Below are positions 38,450 to 47,137 of a stretch of DNA of 64,000 nt, in pieces. The number at the start of each line of letters is the position of its first letter. The stretch's first letter is position 1. The position numbers and the translations under genes were made by a program. This stretch comes from Mesorhizobium sp. M2A.F.Ca.ET.046.03.2.1 (lineage in GTDB: Bacteria; Pseudomonadota; Alphaproteobacteria; Rhizobiales; Rhizobiaceae): the NCBI RefSeq assembly GCF_003952425.1, contig NZ_CP034449.1:5444001-5508000 (forward strand). The letters are read 5' to 3'. The notes under the pieces were generated by a model. It had not been told where the DNA came from, ran no database searches, and was given only the letters and a program-made list of their open reading frames with translations.

Positions 38450-38501
38450 TGGCGAGGGCTCAGGCCCTACCTGCTGGAACAATTTAGGATTGGAGCGACC
38501 C

Positions 38502-40823
38502 ATGAACGAAGCGGTTCGAGATCCGGCTCAACCCATCATCGAGATCGAGAATCTCTCGATCTCCTTCTTCACCCGCAAGGGCGAGATCCCGGCCGTGATG
38601 GATTTCTCCTGCACGGTGATGCCCGGCGAGGCGATGGGCATCGTCGGCGAATCCGGCTGCGGCAAGTCGACGGTGTCGCTCGGCATCATGCGCGACCTCT
38701 CCAACATCGGGAAGATCGTCGGCGGGCGCATCAAGTTCCAGGGCAAGGACATGGGCGAGCTCTCCGAGGAGGAGCTGCGCGCCATCCGCGGCAACAAGAT
38801 CGCCATGATCTACCAGGAGCCGATGGCGAGCCTCAACCCCGCGATGAAGATCGGCCAGCAGCTGATGGAAGTGCCGCTGATCCACGACAAGGTGTCGAAG
38901 GAGGAGGCCTACAACAGGGCGCTGGAGATGGTGCGGGCGGTGAGGCTGCCCGACCCGGAGCGCATGATGCGCTCCTATCCGCACCAGCTTTCCGGCGGCC
39001 AGCAGCAGCGCATCGTGATTGCCATGGCGCTGTTGTCCAAGCCGGCGCTGCTTCTGCTCGACGAGCCGACCACCGCGCTCGACGTCACCGTCGAGGCGGG
39101 CATCGTCGAGCTGGTCAAGGGTCTGGGCGAGAAGTTCGGCACCTCGATGATCTTCGTGTCGCACAATCTCGGCCTGATCCTCGAGACCTGCGACCGTATC
39201 ACGGTGATGTATTCCGGCGAGGCGGTCGAGACCGGCAAGATCGAGGACGTGTTCGACCGGATGCGCCATCCCTATACGCAAGGGCTGTTCCGCTCGATCC
39301 CGCTGCCTGGCGCCGACAAGAACTCGCGGCCGTTGATCTCCATTCCCGGACAGTTGCCGCTGCCGCATGAGCGGCCGAAGGGCTGCAATTTCGGGCCGCG
39401 CTGCCACCATTTCGTCGAGGGCGTCTGCAACGCTGCGGAAATCCCGATGGTCCCGGTTGAGGGCCATGAGGGGCATTTCTCGCGCTGCGTGCGCTTCAAC
39501 GAGATCGACTGGGAGGCGCTGCCGCCCGGCGCCAAGAAGGTCAACGAAAAGGTCGAGCCCGGCGCGCCGGTGCTGAAGATCCAGGACCTCAAGAAATACT
39601 ACAAGGTCGGCGGCAGCGAGGTGTTCGGCTCCAGCGAAGGCCGCGTCGTCAAGGCCAACGAGACGATCTCGTTCACCGCGCGCGAATCCGAGACGGTGGC
39701 GATCGTCGGCGAGTCCGGCTGCGGAAAGTCGACGCTGGCCAAGGTGTTGCTCGGCCTCGAGACCGCCAGCTCCGGCACGGTGACCTTGGCCAACAAGGAG
39801 ATCCAGTCGACGGGCATCGAGAGCCGCGGCGTCGACACCGTCTCGTCGATCCAGATGGTGTTCCAGAACCCCTTCGACACGCTGAACCCCAGCCACACGG
39901 TCGGCTCACAGATCATCCGCACGCTGGAGAAGTTCAATGTCGGCAAGACGGTCGCCGAGCGACGCCAGCGCATGCTGGAGCTGCTCGACCTGGTGAAGCT
40001 GCCCAGGGCCTTCGAGACCCGCAAGCCGCGCCAGCTGTCGGGCGGCCAGAAGCAGCGCATCGGCGTCGCGCGCGCCTTTGCCGGCGACGCCAAGGTGGTG
40101 GTGGCCGACGAGCCGGTCTCGGCGCTGGACGTCTCGGTGCAGGCGGCGGTGACCGAACTTTTGATGGACATCCAGCGCAAGAACAAGACGACGATGCTGT
40201 TCATCAGCCACGATCTGTCGGTGGTGCGCTACATCGCCGACCGCGTCGTGGTCATGTATCTGGGCTACATCGTCGAGCAGGGCACGACCGACCAGATCTT
40301 CTCGCCGCCCTACCATCCCTATACCGAGGCGCTGCTGTCCGCGATCCCGATCGCCGACACCAGCGTCATCAAGAAGCACATCGTGCTCGAAGGCGACATC
40401 CCGTCGGCCATGAACCCGCCGACCGGCTGCCCGTTCCAGACGCGCTGCGGCTACAAGAAGCTGGTGCCGGACAATCTGTGCGAGACGAAGGTGCCGCCGG
40501 TGAAAAATCTCGGCGGCGGCCATACGAGCCTATGCTGGCTTTCGGACGACGTGCTCGCCAAGATGGAGCCGGTCATCAAGTTCGACAAGGAGCATGCCGC
40601 GCATGAAGGCGTGCCGGATGATGCGCCGCATGGCGTGGGGCCGGGCTTTGCCGGTGCGCCGCCGCAGCGTCCGGACGGCAAAAACGCCAGCGCGGAAGCC
40701 GACGCGATCGGAGAGGGCGTCGAGGAGAACGACGCTGTGCTCAAAGCTCGTCGCCACGAAGTGCGCGACGAGGATTCGGAAACCGGTGTCCCAAGGCCGA
40801 AGGACACGACAAGGCGGCACTAA
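38502..40823 (+). CDS. ABC transporter ATP-binding protein, fused DppD-DppF
   Basis: 773 residues from ATG 38502 (GGAG upstream; TTG 38490 is weaker). Two complete ABC modules: GESGCGKSTVSLG, LSGGQQQR, LLLLDEPTTALD; then GESGCGKSTLAKV, LSGGQKQR, VVVADEPVSALD. Each is followed by the oligo_HPY cysteine-containing tail (GPRCHHFVEGVC and TRCGYKK), typical of DppD and DppF. A polar tail of about 80 residues (rich in Glu, Asp, Lys) after residue 690 is unusual and probably disordered. It energises the permease pair of the same operon at the inner face of the membrane. Confidence 0.94.
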   Translation: MNEAVRDPAQPIIEIENLSISFFTRKGEIPAVMDFSCTVMPGEAMGIVGESGCGKSTVSLGIMRDLSNIGKIVGGRIKFQGKDMGELSEEELRAIRGNKIAMIYQEPMASLNPAMKIGQQLMEVPLIHDKVSKEEAYNRALEMVRAVRLPDPERMMRSYPHQLSGGQQQRIVIAMALLSKPALLLLDEPTTALDVTVEAGIVELVKGLGEKFGTSMIFVSHNLGLILETCDRITVMYSGEAVETGKIEDVFDRMRHPYTQGLFRSIPLPGADKNSRPLISIPGQLPLPHERPKGCNFGPRCHHFVEGVCNAAEIPMVPVEGHEGHFSRCVRFNEIDWEALPPGAKKVNEKVEPGAPVLKIQDLKKYYKVGGSEVFGSSEGRVVKANETISFTARESETVAIVGESGCGKSTLAKVLLGLETASSGTVTLANKEIQSTGIESRGVDTVSSIQMVFQNPFDTLNPSHTVGSQIIRTLEKFNVGKTVAERRQRMLELLDLVKLPRAFETRKPRQLSGGQKQRIGVARAFAGDAKVVVADEPVSALDVSVQAAVTELLMDIQRKNKTTMLFISHDLSVVRYIADRVVVMYLGYIVEQGTTDQIFSPPYHPYTEALLSAIPIADTSVIKKHIVLEGDIPSAMNPPTGCPFQTRCGYKKLVPDNLCETKVPPVKNLGGGHTSLCWLSDDVLAKMEPVIKFDKEHAAHEGVPDDAPHGVGPGFAGAPPQRPDGKNASAEADAIGEGVEENDAVLKARRHEVRDEDSETGVPRPKDTTRRH

Positions 40824-40836
40824 CCCGTTACGGATG

Positions 40837-41427
40837 TCAGCTGCCGCATTGCCGTAGCTGCGCCTGATAATCGCGCGCCATCTGGTCGGTGGCGCGTGCG
40901 TAGCTTTGAACGCCGGCGTCGCCGCGGTTGCCGCGGCCATAGGCGGTCCAGCCGAGATAATAGGCGAGATAGAGATTGTAGGTGTCGTTGCGCGCGACAC
41001 CGAAAGTGTCGGCGGTCTTGGAGTGGTACCAGCCGACGAAATCGATGGCGTCGGCGAAGCGTGTGCGGCGCGCCGCCCAGTTGCCGGTCTCGCTTTGATA
41101 TTGCGACCAGGTGCCGTCGAGCGCCTGCGAATAGCCCGTGGCGCTCGAGACATGAGTCCACGGGATGAAGCCGAGCAGCTTTGTGCGCGGCGGGCGGGCA
41201 TTGCTCTTGAAGCCGGATTCCTTGCGCACCGTCGCCATCAGCACGGGAATGGGAATGCCGTATTTCTGCTCGGTCCGCTCGGCGGCGGACTGCCAGTTGT
41301 CGAACCAGCCGTCATTCTGGTCGAACACGGCGCAGACATTGTTGATGTGGCTGGGCGCTGTCGCGCAGGCCGACAGCGCCAGCAGCACGCAAACAGCGAC
41401 AATTTTACTAAAACTCGACCTACGCAT
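40837..41427 (-). CDS. Lipoprotein with SLT-like (lytic transglycosylase) domain
   Basis: 196 residues. The signal peptide ends in the lipobox LSAC (Cys near residue 20), so it is a lipoprotein. The mature part (KYGIPIPVLMATVRKESGF, SSATGYSQALDGTWSQYQ, RFADAIDFVGWYHSKTA) has the E-S, GYSQ and Trp pattern of lysozyme-like transglycosylases with the catalytic Glu in RKESGF. It would cleave peptidoglycan glycan strands in the periplasm or act in wall turnover. Convergent with the preceding transporter gene. Confidence 0.85.
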   Translation of the reverse strand: MRRSSFSKIVAVCVLLALSACATAPSHINNVCAVFDQNDGWFDNWQSAAERTEQKYGIPIPVLMATVRKESGFKSNARPPRTKLLGFIPWTHVSSATGYSQALDGTWSQYQSETGNWAARRTRFADAIDFVGWYHSKTADTFGVARNDTYNLYLAYYLGWTAYGRGNRGDAGVQSYARATDQMARDYQAQLRQCGS

Positions 41428-41638
41428 TGGAAGACGAATAGGCCGAAATCATAAAAGGAGTCTTGCGCGGTTCCTTAACGCTGACGCGGGAAGCGCGAAA
41501 AATCCAGTATCGATATTCCGACCAACTGCGTCGCTATTCTCTTCGTCGATTTCCAAAAATGCCGCCTTGGCTAAAATCGCGCCGGCAAATGGCGAATTCC
41601 TGACAGCTCGCCTGTGATACCGGCGCTCTGATGCGCGC

Positions 41639-43177
41639 ATGAGCGAACCAAGACGCAAGCGCGGCGCCGAGCGCACCAGCAACCGAGGACCCGCCGCCAT
41701 CCCGCAACTGCCGCTGCGGCGGGTGGAGAATCCCTATCCGCCGATGGCGCTGTTGTCGGCCGACCAGATCGAGGCGATCCACCAGGCATCGATGCACCTC
41801 CTGGAGAATTTCGGCGTCGAGGTGATGAGCCCGCGGGCGCTGTCGCTGTTCGAGCGCGCCGGCGCCAAGGTCGATCACGGGTCGATGAATGTGCGGGTCG
41901 ACCGCGGCATGGTCGAGGAAGCGCTGCGGTCGACGCGCAGCAGCTACACGCTTACCCCGCGCAATCCGGCTCGAGCCATCCATCTCGGCGGCAGCACCAT
42001 CAACTTCACGCTGGTGGCCGGACCGCCCAATGTGCACGACATGGAGCGCGGCCGCCGCGCCGGCAACATGCAAGATTATCAGGACTTCGTCCGGCTGGCG
42101 CAGCATTTCAACTGCATCCATATGCTCGGCAACCAGGTCTGCGCGCCGATCGAGCTGCCGGCGAACACAAGGCATATGGACACCTATTTCGCCAATCTGA
42201 CGCTGACTGACAAATGTTTCCACGTCTCGGCGATCGGGCGGGGCAGGGCGCTGGACGGCATCGAGATGATGGCGATCGCGCGCGGACTGACGCTGGATGA
42301 GATGGCGCGGGACCCCGCCGTCACCACCATCATTTCGGTCAACTCGCCGCGCCGCTTCGACGAGATGATGGCGGAGGGGCTGATGACGATGGCCGAATAC
42401 GGCCAGTCGGTTGCCGTCACCCCGTTCACGCTGATGGGCGCGATGAGCCCGGTGACGCTCGCAGGTGCTTTGGCGCAGCAGAATGCCGAGGCACTGTTCG
42501 GCATCGTGCTGACGCAACTGGTGCGTCCCGGCGCACCGGTGATGTATGGCGCCTTCACCTCCAATGTCGACATGAAGTCGGGCGCGCCGGCCTTCGGCAC
42601 GCCGGAGAACACCAAGGCCAACATCGCCTCCGGGCAGTTGGCGCGGCACTACAATTTGCCGTACCGCACCACGCCGGGCTCGGCCTCCAACGCCGCCGAT
42701 GCGCAGGGCGCCTATGAGACGATGATGGCGCTGTGGGGCGCGGTGCTCGGCCACGGCAATCTCGTCTATCATGCGGCCGGCTGGCAGGAGGGCGGACTGA
42801 CGGCTTCGTTCGAAAAGCTCATCATCGATGTCGAGATGATCCAGCACATGATGGAATTCCTGCGGCCGATCATGGTCGACGAGGCGGAGCTCGCCGTCGA
42901 GGCGCTGGGCGCGGTGTCGACCGGGGGTCATTTCTTCGGCGAACCGCACACGCTGGAGCGCTACGCCACCGCCTTCTACCAGCCGATGCTCTCCAACTGG
43001 CAGAATTACGAGGCCTGGCAGGAAGCCGGCGCGCTCGACACGACGGCGCGCGCGACCAGGCTGTGGAAGAAGGCGCTGGAGGAATATGTCCAGCCGGCCA
43101 TGGACCCCGCCATGCGCGAAGCGCTCGAAGCCTATATGGCGCGCCGGAAGCAAGCGATCGGGCAAGGCGAGCCGTGA
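41639..43177 (+). CDS. Trimethylamine methyltransferase (MttB) family protein, non-pyrrolysine type
   Basis: 512 residues, typical MttB superfamily length. Segments such as TINFTLVAGPPNVHDMERGR, MHLLGN-like contexts and GAMSPVTLAGALAQQNAEALFG, plus PVMYGAFTSNVDMKSGAPAFG, belong to this TIM-barrel family. There is no in-frame TAG, so no pyrrolysine: it is like the glycine-betaine (MtgB) type rather than the trimethylamine type. It would transfer a methyl group from a quaternary amine to a cob(I)alamin protein. A flavoprotein demethylase follows 64 bases later. No corrinoid protein or MtrH gene is in the window. Start ATG 41639 has a poor ribosome site. Confidence 0.85.
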   Translation: MSEPRRKRGAERTSNRGPAAIPQLPLRRVENPYPPMALLSADQIEAIHQASMHLLENFGVEVMSPRALSLFERAGAKVDHGSMNVRVDRGMVEEALRSTRSSYTLTPRNPARAIHLGGSTINFTLVAGPPNVHDMERGRRAGNMQDYQDFVRLAQHFNCIHMLGNQVCAPIELPANTRHMDTYFANLTLTDKCFHVSAIGRGRALDGIEMMAIARGLTLDEMARDPAVTTIISVNSPRRFDEMMAEGLMTMAEYGQSVAVTPFTLMGAMSPVTLAGALAQQNAEALFGIVLTQLVRPGAPVMYGAFTSNVDMKSGAPAFGTPENTKANIASGQLARHYNLPYRTTPGSASNAADAQGAYETMMALWGAVLGHGNLVYHAAGWQEGGLTASFEKLIIDVEMIQHMMEFLRPIMVDEAELAVEALGAVSTGGHFFGEPHTLERYATAFYQPMLSNWQNYEAWQEAGALDTTARATRLWKKALEEYVQPAMDPAMREALEAYMARRKQAIGQGEP

Positions 43178-43241
43178 GGGAACGGCTTTCCATCTTGAAT
43201 CATTTCAACCTCTCAACTCACTGAACCAACGAGAAGAACCC

Positions 43242-45668
43242 ATGAAGTCGCATGCAAAGGTCGTGGTCATCGGCGGCGGTGTCGTCGGATGCTCGGTGCT
43301 GTTCCATCTCGCCCGCCATGGCTGGACCGATGTCGTGCTTCTGGAGCGCGACGAGCTGACTTCCGGCTCGACATGGCATGCGGCCGGCGGCATGCACACG
43401 ATCAATGGCGATCCCAACGTCGCCAAGCTGCAGAAATACACGATCTCGCTCTACAAGGAGATCGAGGAGCTTTCGGGCCAGGCGACCGGCGTGCACCTGA
43501 CCGGCGGCGTGCTTCTGGCAGCAACCGAGGCGCGGCTCGACTGGCTGCGCGGCGTGGTGTCCAAGGGCCGCTATCTCGGCATCGACCTCGAGGTGATCTC
43601 GGCCAAGGAAGCGGCGGAACTGATGCCGCTCATTGATCCCAGCCAGTTCGTCGGCGCGGTGCGCAACAAGGAGGACGGCCATCTCGACCCGTCTGGCGTG
43701 ACGCATGCCTATGCCAAGGCGGCGCGGAAACTGGGCGCGGAGGTCGAGCGCTTCACCAAGGTCGAGGACATCGTGCGCCGTCCCGACGGGTTGTGGCGCA
43801 TCATCACCAACAAGGGGGATGTCATCGCCGAGCATGTCGTCAATGCCGGCGGCCTGTGGGCGCGCGAGGTCGGCCGCATGGTCGGACTGGAACTGCCGGT
43901 GCTGGCGATGGAGCATATGTACCTGATCACCGAGGACATGCCGGAGGTCGCCGACTGGAACAAGAAGACCGGCACCGAGATCATCCACGCGGTCGATTTC
44001 GACGGCGAGCTCTACCTGCGCCAGGAGCGCGGCGGCATGCTCATGGGCACCTATGAGAAGGCCAACAAGGTCTGGTCCGAATTCGAGACGCCGTGGAATT
44101 TCGGCCATGAGCTGCTGGAGCCGGACATCGACCGCATCGCGCCGTCGCTGGAAGTCGGCTTCCGCCATTTCCCCGCTTTCCAGAAGACCGGCATCAAGCA
44201 GATCATCAACGGCCCCTTTACCTTCGCCGCGGACGGCAATCCGCTGGTCGGCCCGGTGCGCGGCCTGCCGGGCTTCTGGGTCGCCTGCGGCGTGATGGCC
44301 GGCTTCAGCCAGGGCGGCGGCGTTGGCCTCGCGCTGTCCAACTGGATGATCGAGGGCGATCCGGGCGCCGACATCTGGGCCATGGACGTGGCGCGCTATG
44401 GCGACTGGGCGACGATGGCTTATACCAACGCCAAGGTGCGCGAGAATTACTCGCGCCGCTTCTCGATCCGCTTCCCGAACGAGGAGCTGCCGGCCGGGCG
44501 TCCTCTGAAGACGACGCCTCTCTACGACACGCTGGCCGCCAGGGGCGCGCAATGGGGCGTGTCCTACGGGCTCGAAGTGCCGCTCTGGTATGCGCCGGAC
44601 GGCGTCAAGGACGAGTTCTCGTGGCGGCGTTCGACCGACTTCGACCATGTCGCCAAGGAAGTCGCGGCGGTACGCAACGGCGTCGGGCTTTCGGAGATTT
44701 CCAACTTCGCAAAATACAGGGTGACGGGCGAGGGCGCGGCTGGATGGCTCGACCGCATCTTCGCCTGCAAGCTGCCCAAGCGCGGCAGCATGACGCTGGC
44801 GCCGATGCTGAAGGACGACGGCAGACTGATCGGCGATTTCACTTTGGCCAATATCGACGACGCAGAGTGGTTCGTCGCCGGCTCAGGCATCGCCGAGCAG
44901 TATCACATGCGCTGGTTCGAGGCGCATCTGCCCAAGGATGGCTCGGTGCGGATCGAGGCGCTGGGCCAGAAGCTCACCGGCCTTGCGATTGCCGGTCCGA
45001 AGGCGAGGGAGGTGCTCGCCAAGGTCACCCGCGCCGATGTTTCCAACGCGGGCTTCCCCTTCATGGCGGTCGCCAGGATGGATATCGGCTTGGCGCCATG
45101 TTTTGTCGGCCGCGTCAGCTACACCGGCGATCTCGGCTATGAGATCTGGGTGGCGCCGGAATACCAGCGCGCCGCCTACCAGGCGCTGCTCGCTGCGGGA
45201 GAGGAACTCGGCATCGGCCTGTTCGGCTCGCGCGCGCTCAATGCGCTGAGGCTGGAGAAGAACTACGGCTCATGGGCGCGCGAATACCGGCCGATCTACG
45301 GGCCGGTCGAGGCCGGGCTCGACCGCTTCGTCGCCTATGGCAAGGACGCCGATTTCATCGGCAAGGAAGCGGCGCTCGCCGAGCGGCGAGAGGGCGGCAA
45401 GCTTCGGCTGCGCGCCTTCATCGTCGATGCCGCCGATGCCGATGTGATCGGCGACGAGGCGATCTGGCATGACGGTGTAGTGCGCGGCTGGGTCACGTCG
45501 GGCGGCTACGCGCATAATTCCAAGAAATCGGTTGCGATGGGCTATGTGCCGAAGGAAATTGCCGACAGACCGGACGGTTTCGAGATCGAGATCCTCGGCC
45601 AGCGTCACGCGGCGCGCATCCAGGCGGCGCCGCTGTTCGACGCCAATTTCGAGCGGATGCGCGGCTAG
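43242..45668 (+). CDS. FAD-dependent dimethylglycine/sarcosine dehydrogenase-like protein with GcvT domain
   Basis: 808 residues from ATG 43242 (GAGAAGAA upstream). N-terminal FAD fold: VVVIGGGVVGCSVLFHLARHG; the segment GSTWHAAGG (His46) is the place where flavin is bound covalently in dimethylglycine dehydrogenases. The C-terminal half is a GcvT (aminomethyltransferase) domain that accepts the one-carbon unit on tetrahydrofolate, ending with a GCV_T C-terminal barrel. The reaction is oxidative N-demethylation, releasing formaldehyde or 5,10-methylene-THF. Following MttB, it suggests glycine betaine to dimethylglycine to sarcosine, but the exact amine is inferred. The stop codon abuts a RIME-like element. 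Confidence 0.9.
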   Translation: MKSHAKVVVIGGGVVGCSVLFHLARHGWTDVVLLERDELTSGSTWHAAGGMHTINGDPNVAKLQKYTISLYKEIEELSGQATGVHLTGGVLLAATEARLDWLRGVVSKGRYLGIDLEVISAKEAAELMPLIDPSQFVGAVRNKEDGHLDPSGVTHAYAKAARKLGAEVERFTKVEDIVRRPDGLWRIITNKGDVIAEHVVNAGGLWAREVGRMVGLELPVLAMEHMYLITEDMPEVADWNKKTGTEIIHAVDFDGELYLRQERGGMLMGTYEKANKVWSEFETPWNFGHELLEPDIDRIAPSLEVGFRHFPAFQKTGIKQIINGPFTFAADGNPLVGPVRGLPGFWVACGVMAGFSQGGGVGLALSNWMIEGDPGADIWAMDVARYGDWATMAYTNAKVRENYSRRFSIRFPNEELPAGRPLKTTPLYDTLAARGAQWGVSYGLEVPLWYAPDGVKDEFSWRRSTDFDHVAKEVAAVRNGVGLSEISNFAKYRVTGEGAAGWLDRIFACKLPKRGSMTLAPMLKDDGRLIGDFTLANIDDAEWFVAGSGIAEQYHMRWFEAHLPKDGSVRIEALGQKLTGLAIAGPKAREVLAKVTRADVSNAGFPFMAVARMDIGLAPCFVGRVSYTGDLGYEIWVAPEYQRAAYQALLAAGEELGIGLFGSRALNALRLEKNYGSWAREYRPIYGPVEAGLDRFVAYGKDADFIGKEAALAERREGGKLRLRAFIVDAADADVIGDEAIWHDGVVRGWVTSGGYAHNSKKSVAMGYVPKEIADRPDGFEIEILGQRHAARIQAAPLFDANFERMRG

Positions 45669-45714
45669 AGCAATTCCAGGAAAAGTGCGAAGCGGTTTTC
45701 CGTCCGGAATTGCG
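45669..45714. repeat. RIME-like palindromic element, family A (copy 2)
   Basis: AGCAATTCC (45669-45677) faces GGAATTGCG (45706-45714) around the core, here in opposite orientation to the copy at 1741-1788. It starts immediately after the TAG of the flavoprotein gene and could act as its transcript 3' end. Confidence 0.75.
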
Positions 45715-45749
45715 TCAAAACAAAAAGCCTCCTGGCGCGCATCCTGCCA

Positions 45750-46148
45750 TCAGGCTCTGGCGCTGTCGCGATTGTCCAGCGCGAAGGCGCCCGAACCGGC
45801 AAAGAACAGGTAGAGGAAGACGAAGCAGAACAGGATGGCTGCGTCGCCGCCGTTGTTGGCCGGGAAGAAGTCGCGCGGGAAGTGCGCCATGAAATAGGCG
45901 ATGGCCATTTCGCCGGCCAGGAGGAACGCCACCGGGCGGGTGAAGAGACCGAGCGCCAAGAGGATGCCGCCGGCGAATTCGAGGATACCTGCAGCCGTCG
46001 TCAGGCCGGTGAGGGCGTGCGGCTGGGCGCTTACCGGGAAGTTGAACAGTTTTTGCGAGCCATGTTCGATGAACTGCAAGGCGGTCATGATGCGCAACAC
46101 GCCCAGCGCTTGCGGGCGGAACTGAGCAAGGCTTTCGAAAAGCTTCAT
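45750..46148 (-). CDS. DoxX family membrane protein
   Basis: 132 residues from ATG 46148 (GGAG six bases upstream; ATG 46160 adds four). Four membrane segments in the DoxX pattern: ALGVLRIMTALQFIEHGSQK, AGILEFAGGILLALGLF, PVAFLLAGEMAIAYFM and AILFCFVFLYLFFAG. The motif FIEHGSQKLF is typical. The family is linked to thiosulfate-quinone oxidoreductase subunits and to redox or detoxification functions, but this member is not specific. It is convergent with the flavoprotein gene. Its two neighbours are not obviously related. Confidence 0.88.
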   Translation of the reverse strand: MKLFESLAQFRPQALGVLRIMTALQFIEHGSQKLFNFPVSAQPHALTGLTTAAGILEFAGGILLALGLFTRPVAFLLAGEMAIAYFMAHFPRDFFPANNGGDAAILFCFVFLYLFFAGSGAFALDNRDSARA

Positions 46149-46344
46149 CCGAAACTCCATTTACCCCCGCTCGGGCCTTAGATTATCGCCCGGCAGTGGA
46201 CCACTCACTTCCCTTGGCCAACCATCAACAATCGGTGAGCCGAAATGGCTTGAGTCCCCATGTTTCTTCTCGCGATGGTTGCATATATATCCCTATGGTT
46301 GTACTAGAGGGGTGATGGATCAAACCAAGCGAGTCTCCTTGATC

Positions 46345-46833
46345 ATGAGAAAAGTCATCATCGGCCTCTTCGCAATCCTTGCAGGCACCAGCTTCGCCAT
46401 GGCCGCCGATACCGGCTGCGAGACCTTCAAATGGCCGGTCGAGCGCGAGCAGGCGCTGTTTCCGGCGGCGCCCGCCGCGCAGTCCGGCGCTACCCTCACG
46501 GTCGGGCAAGCGGCGGATTTCTCGCTTGAGGCTGTGGATACCGTCAGCTTCGAAGTGCCGCCGGAGCGGGCACCGAAAGCCGGCACGTTCGGCGCGACAG
46601 CAAATGTGACGGTGCCGCCTGATGGCGAGCTGCAGCTCAGCCTGTCCGACGAGGCCTGGATCGATGTGGTGCAGGATGGCAAGACCGTAAAATCGGCAGC
46701 CTTCAGCGGCGTGAAGACCTGCCCTGGCATCCGCAAGAGCATCCGCTTCAAGCTCGCCGGCGGCGCAGCGATCATCCAGCTCAGCGGCGCGAAGAAGTCC
46801 GATCTGAAGCTGGCGGTGCTGACGCCGGAGTGA
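46345..46833 (+). CDS. Secreted protein of unknown function
   Basis: 162 residues from ATG 46345, chosen because a clear Sec signal peptide (MRKVIIGLFAILAGTSFAMA) starts there; ATG 46315, which follows AGAGGGG, would add ten residues. The mature part begins DTGCETFKWPVEREQALF and is acidic and beta-rich, with two Cys (in GCETFKW and KTCPGIRKS) that could pair. No domain I recognise. It resembles unnamed periplasmic proteins of rhizobia. No partner genes are evident: neighbours are DoxX (divergent) and a double-VOC protein (convergent). Confidence 0.75.
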   Translation: MRKVIIGLFAILAGTSFAMAADTGCETFKWPVEREQALFPAAPAAQSGATLTVGQAADFSLEAVDTVSFEVPPERAPKAGTFGATANVTVPPDGELQLSLSDEAWIDVVQDGKTVKSAAFSGVKTCPGIRKSIRFKLAGGAAIIQLSGAKKSDLKLAVLTPE

Positions 46834-46951
46834 CTAATTTAAGAGAGCGGCGCCAGCCGGATAAGTCTTGCCCGTCCTTCGCAGCAATTGCGGAGGGTTG
46901 ATCGCACCTCTCCCAAGAGGGAAGCGCAATCGCAGACGGCAGCGCTGCCCC

Positions 46952-47093
46952 CTCTCCGTCCGCTGCGCGGACACCTCTCCCCCATTTCATGGGGGCGAGG
47001 AACCCGAGCTTTCAAGGCTGCGACATCCGCGTTAGCGTTTCCTCGCCCCCATGAAATGGGGGAGAGGTGGCTCGGCGAAGCCGAGACGGAGAG
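46952..47093. repeat. Inverted-repeat mosaic element with 31-bp perfect arms
   Basis: Bases 46972-47002 and 47039-47069 are exact reverse complements (31 bp). Outside them CTCTCCGTC (46952-46960) pairs with GACGGAGAG (47085-47093). Variable hairpins sit between the blocks (near 46961-46970 and 47071-47084), and each arm itself holds a CCCCCAT..ATGGGGG palindrome. The surrounding 304-bp gap (46834-47137) holds no gene. Confidence 0.8.
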
Positions 47094-47137
47094 TGGGAGC
47101 GCCTTATGCGATTGGCCGCTCCGAGGGAGAGAGAATT

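Noticed and set aside
35966..38503. Open frame of 845 codons on the minus strand across the permease genes
   Set aside because: Low-complexity Arg/Asp/Glu/Gln-rich translation antisense to two clear permeases and an ATPase operon; no ribosome site or domain.
41639..43177. Pyrrolysine-containing MttB
   Set aside because: The frame has no internal TAG and no pyl genes are in view.
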